DNA of 45,616 nucleotides. It comes from Aphanothece hegewaldii CCALA 016 (GTDB lineage: Bacteria > Cyanobacteriota > Cyanobacteriia > Cyanobacteriales > Microcystaceae). Location of the stretch: assembly GCF_003007785.1 (NCBI RefSeq), contig NZ_PXOH01000034.1, forward strand, positions 1-45,616. Direction: 5' to 3'. Positions within the stretch are counted from its first letter, which is position 1, and every line of letters starts with the position of its first letter. The notes below the pieces were generated by a model that searched no databases, was not told the origin of the DNA, and was given only the letters and a program-made list of their open reading frames with translations. A program made the translations under genes and the position numbers. Shown piece after piece: positions 39,718-45,616 of the stretch.

Positions 39718-40506
39718 TTAGGGTTGTTCTGAATCAGAGGGCTTTTTATTGCTTTTGAGACTAGAAATCGGCGGTAAATGTTGCAATAACCATTCAGTAT
39801 GTCCGAGAATTCCTCGTAATAATGCTAATTCTTCGGGTGTTAGTGAGGCACGGTTATATACTTGGCGAAATTTTTCCATCCTCGCTGTTGTCGTATGAGG
39901 ATAAAGATAGCCCATTTGCAACAAAACACGCTCTAAATGTTGATAATAGCCTTCTAGCATATCCAGTGTAGCTATATTTTGTATTTCTGTCTCTTCACTT
40001 GGTTTTATGGGTGCTGATGCTGTGTGATAAAGTTCATAAGCACAGACGGCCACAGATTGCGCTAAATTAAGAGAAGGATAATTAGGATTTGAGGGAATAC
40101 GCAAAAACCATTGAGCGTAATTGAGTTCAGTATTACTTAAGCCTCGATCTTCTGGCCCAAAAATTAGTGCAGATGGTAGATTTTCTTGCAGCAATTTGGG
40201 CAGAATAGTTTTAGGGGATTCCAAAGGAGTCGATAAATGACGAGTACGGGCGGTAGTTGCGATCGCTCTTTGACATCCAATCAACGCTTCTGGCAAACTA
40301 TTAACTTGTTGGGCTGATTCTAAAATATCTACGCCATGTACTGCCATTATCCTCGCGGGTTCACTCAAAGGATCACACTGTGGGTTAACGATGACTAAAT
40401 GCTGTAACCCCATGTTTTTCATTACTCTAGCAATAGAACCCACATTTAATGGCCCAGCAGGTTCAACCAACACGATGCGAATTTTGTCAAGTCTATTAGT
40501 GTTCAT
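39718..40506 (-). CDS. trmJ: tRNA/rRNA 2'-O-methyltransferase, TrmJ type (SPOUT)
   Basis: 262 residues from ATG 40506 (MNTNRLDKIRIVLVEPAGPL); a start seven codons upstream would overlap the divergent DUF2256 gene. SPOUT trefoil-knot motifs are NVGSIARVMKNMGLQHLVIV, LIFGPEDRGLSNTEL and IPSNPNYPSLNLAQSVAVCA. TrmJ methylates the ribose at position 32 of several tRNAs. The C-terminal helical extension (LERVLLQMGYLYPHTTTA, EELALLRGILGHTEWLL) fits TrmJ rather than TrmL. Good confidence in family, less in exact target. Confidence 0.85.
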   Translation of the reverse strand: MNTNRLDKIRIVLVEPAGPLNVGSIARVMKNMGLQHLVIVNPQCDPLSEPARIMAVHGVDILESAQQVNSLPEALIGCQRAIATTARTRHLSTPLESPKTILPKLLQENLPSALIFGPEDRGLSNTELNYAQWFLRIPSNPNYPSLNLAQSVAVCAYELYHTASAPIKPSEETEIQNIATLDMLEGYYQHLERVLLQMGYLYPHTTTARMEKFRQVYNRASLTPEELALLRGILGHTEWLLQHLPPISSLKSNKKPSDSEQP

Positions 40507-40520
40507 TTTAATCTTGTAAT

Positions 40521-40679
40521 ATGGCACGTCAACGCTCTAAGTCTGATTTACCAACTAAAATTTGTCCCGTGTGTGGACTTCCTTTTACTTGGCGCAAAAA
40601 ATGGGCGAATTGTTGGGATGAGGTAAAATATTGTTCTGAGCGATGTCGTCGTCGTCGCTCTCAAACGGGTGAAGATTAA
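40521..40679 (+). CDS. DUF2256 small zinc-ribbon protein
   Basis: A 52-residue gene from ATG 40521 to TAA 40677-40679 (MARQRSKSDLPTKICPVCGL, then FTWRKKWANCWDEVKYCSERCRRRR abbreviated as CPVC...YCSERC). Two cysteine pairs form a likely zinc knuckle, and the pattern matches DUF2256, a tiny protein common in cyanobacteria and often near photolyase or cryptochrome genes. It lies head-to-head with trmJ (14 bp) and its stop touches the end of the DUF3352 gene without a spacer. Biochemical role unknown. Confidence 0.85.
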   Translation: MARQRSKSDLPTKICPVCGLPFTWRKKWANCWDEVKYCSERCRRRRSQTGED

Positions 40680-42368
40680 TTATTTTCTAACACCCAAATT
40701 TAGAAATACAGTCGCCCGACGCACTCCATTTTCGCTACCTTGACTACTCAGTGTTAAAGAACGTAAATTTTTGAAAAAGGGTTTAACAGCAAATTCGGCG
40801 ACTTTAACGATAGGTAATTTCTGTTCTAGCAAGGGTTGAATTTCATTCCAATCAATATAAAAGTAACCATCATTATCAGTCGGTAAAGCAGAAATAGCCT
40901 GTTGAAACTTACGACTATCCATAATTGTTTGTTTATCTGATAAGATTTTCTCCATTGCTGCAACAGATGATGTAAAAATTTCGTATTGATTGCCTTGTGT
41001 TATCGTAGCGTGAACCCCTTTAACGATCGCATTGAGAAGCGCTAAGTTTTGTGGATCAGAATTCTTGATTAATTTCGTCCATACTTTTACCTTAGTATTT
41101 TGTATCGGCAGATCAATCACACTATAACCTTGATTAACCGCTAATTCATCTAAATGGGCAATAGCTGGAGCAATTTCTACATCCGGCATTCGTTCGGCAA
41201 TAAAGACTAAATCGGGTTGACCCCCCCTAAAAGAAGGCACAAGCGCTAAACTATATTCGCCTTTGACCCAGCTAAAAACATCTTTTGGTAAATTCAAACC
41301 TAAAGGCTCTTGGAAGCGGTTTAAAAGCTCCTTAAAAAGCTGTTGTAATGGGCTATCTTCGTCTAAACCCGTTTCTACTTGCTGCCACAATTGATCTAAG
41401 TTAGTTCCGGCGGCGGCTAACATACTATTAGCAGGAACATACCCTAATGCACTGACTAACTCCGATAGTGCGGGCGGCTGATTTTCTTCACCTGTAACGC
41501 CAATGAGGGCGGTTTGAGCGACGATTCCTTCTGATTTGATGCTCAGGGCAACAGAAAGGGTTTGTAGGGCTTCTGGAGTTTCAGGAACGGGCAAATTACC
41601 GATCCATGCAGACAATGCGGGAAGGTTCGCGTAAACGACTCCGATACGGGGATCTGATATGGTTTTTAGTGAGTCTTGATAGGTGGGAGAATTTTTTAAA
41701 TTAAGATCCGGAACTTGGGCATTATTGATAGCATTGCGTAATATTTTGGCTTCGTTGGCAAATAATACAAAATTACCAACCACTGCACTTGACGTAAAGT
41801 TTCGACTTACAATTGTTTTGCTGGAACGTTGGTCTACTATATTAATACCTTTGTATTCATTGAAGACTAAATCGGATGTGCCGGCGATCGCTTTTTTAGA
41901 ATAAGATACTTGGAGAAATTCTTTAGCGAGTTGGGGATCTTTTGTCGCTACAGCAAGTAAATATCCCGGTTGTACGCCATCTGTTGGATTATGATTATAG
42001 TCGAGTGAGGTGACAGCAAGGGTAATTTCTTCACCTAACCAAGGTTTGATTTCCTGATCGTAGTTTAGTCCAGTGTTGGCTAAAAGTGTTTTTTCGAGGT
42101 CTTTTAATTCTTGGCGCGATCGTCTACGATTAGCAACAGAGGCGATATACTGGCTAAAAGATTCTAATCGTTCTGGGTTAACCAACAACGATATCATCAC
42201 AGGTGCTTGTCGGGAAACAAAAAGTGAGGCGATCGGTTCTCTTGTAACACCCCCTTTGAACAAACTTAAAGAACTTTCCCCTAAGATCCAAGAAAGAGTT
42301 GTCGCACTCAGCAGTAATAACACAGCGACAGCTATTCCTAAAGCGATAAAAAATGATCGAAGCTTCAC
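40680..42368 (-). CDS. DUF3352 domain protein, membrane anchored
   Basis: 562 residues. One N-terminal membrane segment (FFIALGIAVAVLLLLSATTL) followed by a large extracytoplasmic part: APVMISLLVNPERLESFSQY, GLNYDQEIKPWLGEEITLAV, GYLLAVATKDPQLAKEFL, and later FSWVKGEYSLALVPSF. This is the DUF3352 pattern, a family found in cyanobacteria and other bacteria without known function. Nearly the full family length is present. It is convergent with DUF2256 and divergent from the rhodanese gene. Confidence 0.8.
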   Translation of the reverse strand: MKLRSFFIALGIAVAVLLLLSATTLSWILGESSLSLFKGGVTREPIASLFVSRQAPVMISLLVNPERLESFSQYIASVANRRRSRQELKDLEKTLLANTGLNYDQEIKPWLGEEITLAVTSLDYNHNPTDGVQPGYLLAVATKDPQLAKEFLQVSYSKKAIAGTSDLVFNEYKGINIVDQRSSKTIVSRNFTSSAVVGNFVLFANEAKILRNAINNAQVPDLNLKNSPTYQDSLKTISDPRIGVVYANLPALSAWIGNLPVPETPEALQTLSVALSIKSEGIVAQTALIGVTGEENQPPALSELVSALGYVPANSMLAAAGTNLDQLWQQVETGLDEDSPLQQLFKELLNRFQEPLGLNLPKDVFSWVKGEYSLALVPSFRGGQPDLVFIAERMPDVEIAPAIAHLDELAVNQGYSVIDLPIQNTKVKVWTKLIKNSDPQNLALLNAIVKGVHATITQGNQYEIFTSSVAAMEKILSDKQTIMDSRKFQQAISALPTDNDGYFYIDWNEIQPLLEQKLPIVKVAEFAVKPFFKNLRSLTLSSQGSENGVRRATVFLNLGVRK

Positions 42369-42484
42369 AAGTCTTTTTTGTTGATTGATGTGGGTATATG
42401 CTAGAAACTATTCTAGGCTTCTAAAATTAACTCGATCAAACAAGAAGTTAAATTTGTTAACCTCATTGCGATAAATTAATTATT

Positions 42485-42829
42485 ATGAATCAGTATATTA
42501 CTCAGATCAGTGTCGAAGCATTAGGACTCCGTATGGCAGAACAAGATCCTAATCTTCAGTTAATTGATGTACGAGAACCGCAAGAAGTTGCGATCGCTAG
42601 TATTCCTGGTTTTTTGGTATTTCCCTTGAGTGAGTATGAACAATGGTCACAAAATATTACCACTCAGTTGAACCAGGGCGCAGAAACTTTAGTCCTCTGT
42701 CATCATGGTATACGTTCGGCTCAGATGTGCCAATGGCTACAAGCTCAAGGTTTTACAAATGTTAAAAATATATCGGGTGGGATCGATGCTTATTCATTGT
42801 TAGTCGATACCAGTGTTCCTCGATATTAA
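42485..42829 (+). CDS. Rhodanese-like sulfurtransferase
   Basis: 114 residues, a single rhodanese domain. LQLIDVREPQEVAIASIPGF is the N-terminal CH2A-like motif, and LVLCHHGIRSAQM holds the active-site cysteine (C72) with the loop CHHGIRS; GFTNVKNISGGIDAY closes the domain. Such proteins carry persulfide sulfur for thiouridine, Fe-S or detoxification pathways; the partner is not evident. It is separated by 79 bp from hrcA on the same strand. Confidence 0.88.
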   Translation: MNQYITQISVEALGLRMAEQDPNLQLIDVREPQEVAIASIPGFLVFPLSEYEQWSQNITTQLNQGAETLVLCHHGIRSAQMCQWLQAQGFTNVKNISGGIDAYSLLVDTSVPRY

Positions 42830-42923
42830 ATCTCTGACTGGCTTTTTGTTGAATGGTAAGGTTATACTAACAAAAATTTTATACTATCTTTAGATTAAGT
42901 TAAAACCCTTGTTTTTAAAAGCC

Positions 42924-44006
42924 ATGCCAAAATCCAACCTTAATGAACGTTATCAAAAAATTTTAAAAGCAACTGTCAAGCACTATATAGCAACTGCCGA
43001 GCCTGTTGGTTCAAAAACCCTAGTAGAAGGTTATAATTTTAGGGTGAGTTCAGCCACTATTCGGAATGTATTAGGTCAATTAGAAAAAGAAGGTTTTCTC
43101 TATCAACCTCATACCTCCTCTGGACGTGTCCCGTCTGACTCAGGCTATCGTATTTATGTTGATGAATTGATGAGTCCTGATGAGACAATCAGTAAACAAG
43201 TTGAACAGAATTTGTTACATCAATTAAAGCGAGAATCTTGGCATTTTGACACGCTTTTGCAAAGAGCCACCCAAATTTTAGCGAATATTAGCGGCTACAT
43301 TGCGATTATTACCTTACCGCAGACTGCAAGCAATAAGTTAAAACATTTACAGTTGGTTCAAGTGTCGTCAAAACAGATGATGTTAATTATTGTGACGGAT
43401 GGTTATCAAACACAATCTGTATTAATGGATATTCCTGCAACAATCTTAGATGATGAGACAGAAGTATTAGCTGAATTGAATATTTTATCAAATTTCTTGA
43501 ACCATCAACTCAAAGGTTATTCAGTTTCCGAATTAGTTAATTTAGATTGGAGTAGAATTGATCAAGAATTTCTTCAATATAAGAATTTTATTAAAAATTT
43601 AGTCCAAGAAATTAGTCAACGATTACAAGTTGAGCAAACTCCTTCTATTATTATGCACGGTGTTTCAGAAGTTTTACGTCATCCAGAATTTTCTCACTTA
43701 CAACAAGTTCAAATGTTGTTACATTTATTAGAACAACAACAAGATCAACTTATTCCGCTTATTTGCGAATATTCCGAAAGTGAGACATTAAGTAAGAAAG
43801 TCAATGTCAGAATTGGTTCAGAAAATCCTTTAAAATCAATGCGTATTTGTACTTTAGTTTCTGCGGTTTATCGACAGGGTGAATATCCAGTTGGAAGTGT
43901 CGGAATTATTGGACCAACTCGAATGTTGTACGAAAATACAATTTCATTAGTTGAGACTACAGCCGATTATCTCACAGAAGCGTTGAGTGATTTCATAACC
44001 GCGTAG
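42924..44006 (+). CDS. hrcA: Heat-shock repressor HrcA
   Basis: 360 residues from ATG 42924 (MPKSNLNERYQKILKATVKH); an upstream TTG is less likely. The N-terminal winged helix is EPVGSKTLVEGYNFRVSSAT and IRNVLGQLEKEGFLYQPHTS with SGRVPSDSGYRIYVD. The GAF-like effector domain ends with GSVGIIGPTRMLYENTISLV. HrcA represses groESL and related genes by binding CIRCE operators and depends on GroEL for activity. No chaperone gene and no CIRCE copy lie in the window. The 3' end overlaps a convergent small gene by 14 bp. Confidence 0.93.
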   Translation: MPKSNLNERYQKILKATVKHYIATAEPVGSKTLVEGYNFRVSSATIRNVLGQLEKEGFLYQPHTSSGRVPSDSGYRIYVDELMSPDETISKQVEQNLLHQLKRESWHFDTLLQRATQILANISGYIAIITLPQTASNKLKHLQLVQVSSKQMMLIIVTDGYQTQSVLMDIPATILDDETEVLAELNILSNFLNHQLKGYSVSELVNLDWSRIDQEFLQYKNFIKNLVQEISQRLQVEQTPSIIMHGVSEVLRHPEFSHLQQVQMLLHLLEQQQDQLIPLICEYSESETLSKKVNVRIGSENPLKSMRICTLVSAVYRQGEYPVGSVGIIGPTRMLYENTISLVETTADYLTEALSDFITA

Positions 44007-44286
44007 AAACAGATCTTAAATCGTCGGGAATAATTGAATCTGAATCAAATTCTAGCATTGTTTCAGAATATCCTAAATATCCTGATTGACTAAAAAAAAG
44101 TAACATTCTTGCTAAAGCGAGCCAAATTTCTTGATCAAATTCCCAGTCTCTTTCACGATTAGAAAAACAAGCAATTGATTTTAAAGCCCAAAAATAGCTA
44201 TTACGCACTACTGAACCGCCTTTTTTATAGTTCGGTATGTCTTCATTTTTTATATATAATATATCTTCTCTAAGATAAGCTTTCAT
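43993..44286 (-). CDS. Small protein of unknown function, convergent with hrcA
   Basis: 97 residues (MKAYLREDILYIKNEDIPNY) rich in aromatic residues, with YFWALKSIACFSNRERDWEF and IWLALARMLLFFSQSGYLGY. No signal peptide; the two moderately hydrophobic stretches are probably buried helices rather than membrane spans. I do not recognise the family. It is preceded by a 164-bp AT-rich gap containing a hairpin repeat. The frame is open without interruption, but evidence that it is a gene is only moderate. Confidence 0.5.
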   Translation of the reverse strand: MKAYLREDILYIKNEDIPNYKKGGSVVRNSYFWALKSIACFSNRERDWEFDQEIWLALARMLLFFSQSGYLGYSETMLEFDSDSIIPDDLRSVSTRL

Positions 44287-44396
44287 GTTAAATATTAATA
44301 ATTTTCGTTTTATATTATATCAATAATATGCCGATAAAATGTATATTTATTGTTTCATTTTACATGGTTTAAAAACCCGTTGAATTATTGCAACAA

Positions 44397-44418
44397 TGTA
44401 GGGGTTTGGTTTTCCAAC
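44397..44418. repeat. Short GGGTTTGG-type hairpin repeat, copy 6 (decayed)
   Basis: TGTAGGGGTTTGG-TTTT-CCAAC keeps the left arm of the family, but the right arm has decayed. It lies between the small unknown gene and the ABC ATPase. Confidence 0.5.
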
Positions 44419-44450
44419 TCAACTGATTTAAGTCATTATTTTAAAAAAAA

Positions 44451-45536
44451 TTAAGGATAAAGTGTTTTACCCGTAAATGAATCAAATATAAAAAGATGAT
44501 CTAAACTCCAATAAATTCTTAAACGATCACCTAATTTACCAGTCCAAGAAAACGGTGTATATAAGTTTAATTTTATCTCGGAATTAGGTAAAACAACTCT
44601 AACTAAATTATCGCGTCCTAAAGGTTCGATCGCTTCTACAATAGCTAAAAATTGTCCTTCTTTAAAAGAAGACGAAAGACTAATATTCTCAGGACGTATT
44701 CCCACTTCAAACCGACTAGACTCTGTGAAAGATATTTGCTTTTTAATAAATTCCGAAAGAGTAATCAATTGTCCTTGTATAGATAGATTGTCCTGACTGT
44801 AAATAGCTGGTAAAATATTCATAGTTGGGCTACCGATAAATGTAGCAACCATTCGATTTATAGGACGATGGTAGATCGTCTGTGGTGTCCCTATTTGTTG
44901 AATTTTTCCTTCATCAAGAATCACGATTTTATCTGCTAAAGTCATCGCTTCAACTTGATCATGAGTGACATAAATAGTCGTAATTCCTAATTGCCCATGT
45001 AATTGTTTTAAAAAAGCTCTCGTTTCATCCCTTAATTGAGCGTCTAAATTAGATAAAGGTTCATCTAATAAGAATGCTTTAGGCTCTCTAATCATAGCAC
45101 GTCCTAAAGCTACTCTTTGTTGTTGTCCTCCTGATAATTGTTTGGGTTTACGTTGTAATAAATGCTCAATATTAAGGGAACGTGCCACGCTTTCTACTCG
45201 TCTATTTTGAGTGACGGGATCGACTTTTCGCATTCGTAACCCAAAAGACAAATTTTGTGCGATAGTCATGTGAGGATAAAGCGCATAGTTTTGGAAAACC
45301 ATCGCAACATCTCTTTGTCTAGGAGGAATTAAATTTACTAACGTATTCCCAATATAAATTTCTCCCTTTGTTATTGATTCTAAACCCGCAATCATTCGTA
45401 GAATCGTCGATTTTCCGCATCCTGACGGCCCAACTAATACCCAAAATTCGCCATCAGGAATTTCAAAAGTAATGTCGGAAACTGCTATTACTGAACCAAA
45501 TTCACGGGTAATCTGATTTAGGGAAACTTTAGCCAT
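44451..45536 (-). CDS. MalK/UgpC/GgtA-type ABC transporter ATP-binding protein
   Basis: 361 residues. The ATPase domain has Walker A VGPSGCGKSTILRM, Q-loop VFQNYALYPHM, signature LSGGQQQRVALGRAM, Walker B AFLLDEPLSNLDA and the H-loop TIYVTHDQVEAMTL. The C-terminal third is a TOBE/regulatory region typical of the CUT1 carbohydrate importers (GIRPENISLSS). In cyanobacteria one such ATPase often serves several importers, for example glucosylglycerol/sucrose/trehalose uptake by GgtA. No permease or binding protein is adjacent, so its transporters must lie elsewhere. The 80 bases upstream to the window end may hold the promoter. Confidence 0.88.
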   Translation of the reverse strand: MAKVSLNQITREFGSVIAVSDITFEIPDGEFWVLVGPSGCGKSTILRMIAGLESITKGEIYIGNTLVNLIPPRQRDVAMVFQNYALYPHMTIAQNLSFGLRMRKVDPVTQNRRVESVARSLNIEHLLQRKPKQLSGGQQQRVALGRAMIREPKAFLLDEPLSNLDAQLRDETRAFLKQLHGQLGITTIYVTHDQVEAMTLADKIVILDEGKIQQIGTPQTIYHRPINRMVATFIGSPTMNILPAIYSQDNLSIQGQLITLSEFIKKQISFTESSRFEVGIRPENISLSSSFKEGQFLAIVEAIEPLGRDNLVRVVLPNSEIKLNLYTPFSWTGKLGDRLRIYWSLDHLFIFDSFTGKTLYP

Positions 45537-45616
45537 ACAATTTATCTAGAATGTCGGGTGAATACCCCCGTCAAATTTTTCTATAAAGATACTAACTAAA
45601 ATTGACGGATTCGTTG

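Noticed and set aside
42830..42923. Search for a CIRCE operator (TTAGCACTC inverted repeat) in front of hrcA.
   Set aside because: No such inverted repeat is present here or elsewhere in the window.
1..45616. tRNA, rRNA, tmRNA and known cyanobacterial small RNAs.
   Set aside because: I saw no cloverleaf with a GTTCRA-type T-loop and no recognised small-RNA motif in the intergenic spaces.

Overview
The window is chromosomal DNA from an AT-rich, probably unicellular cyanobacterium. The evidence is the first codons of photosystem II psbD at the left edge, a plant-type zeta-carotene isomerase, GuaB3, a CSP41b homologue, a UPF0367 protein and an EbsA-like pilus protein, together with many GCGATCGC (HIP1) octamers in the housekeeping parts. 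I could not assign a species.

Layout. 1-5.4 kb: psbD start, UPF0367, a methyltransferase remnant carrying an IS605-type TnpB insertion, a BioD-like/DRTGG protein, EbsA, a membrane protein and DusA. 5.4-17.4 kb: succinate-semialdehyde dehydrogenase, a toxin-first PIN module, Z-ISO, GuaB3, AroA with small downstream genes, CSP41b, PgsA, an atypical response regulator, a DICT/degenerate HD-GYP protein and a pentapeptide-repeat protein. 17.7-27.7 kb: a minus-strand defence island in transcription order hsdM, Rpn-like nuclease, antitoxin/PIN, antitoxin/VapC, hsdS, an orphan antitoxin, a PIN fragment, an antitoxin remnant and hsdR. 27.9-34.3 kb: a PfkB kinase, RsmI, FolD, an OB-type lipoprotein, a Nudix hydrolase, a Ctp protease, PyrF and a secreted protein. 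34.4-38.4 kb: two duplicated membrane-anchored coiled-coil genes around one unknown gene, then phnDCE. 38.5-45.6 kb: a penicillin-binding-fold hydrolase, TrmJ, DUF2256, DUF3352, rhodanese, HrcA, a small unknown and a MalK/GgtA-type ATPase.

The most striking region is the defence island. It has no HIP1 octamer, while I counted 24 by eye elsewhere. Its HsdS carries two target-recognition domains that are identical in protein and differ at only 2 of 445 nucleotides, so it should recognise a symmetric bipartite site. Two antitoxin/toxin pairs and an Rpn-like nuclease are threaded between hsdM and hsdS with 4-bp gene overlaps. A multi-hairpin repeat family has invaded the island; its stems vary in sequence but keep their complementarity. 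One antitoxin now ends inside such a repeat, one toxin has lost its N-terminus at a repeat edge, and hsdR contains another short repeat in frame.

A second family of short GGGTTTGG/CCAAACCC hairpins is scattered through intergenic spaces and also shows compensatory changes. All functional names come from recognising sequence motifs by eye; no database search was run.
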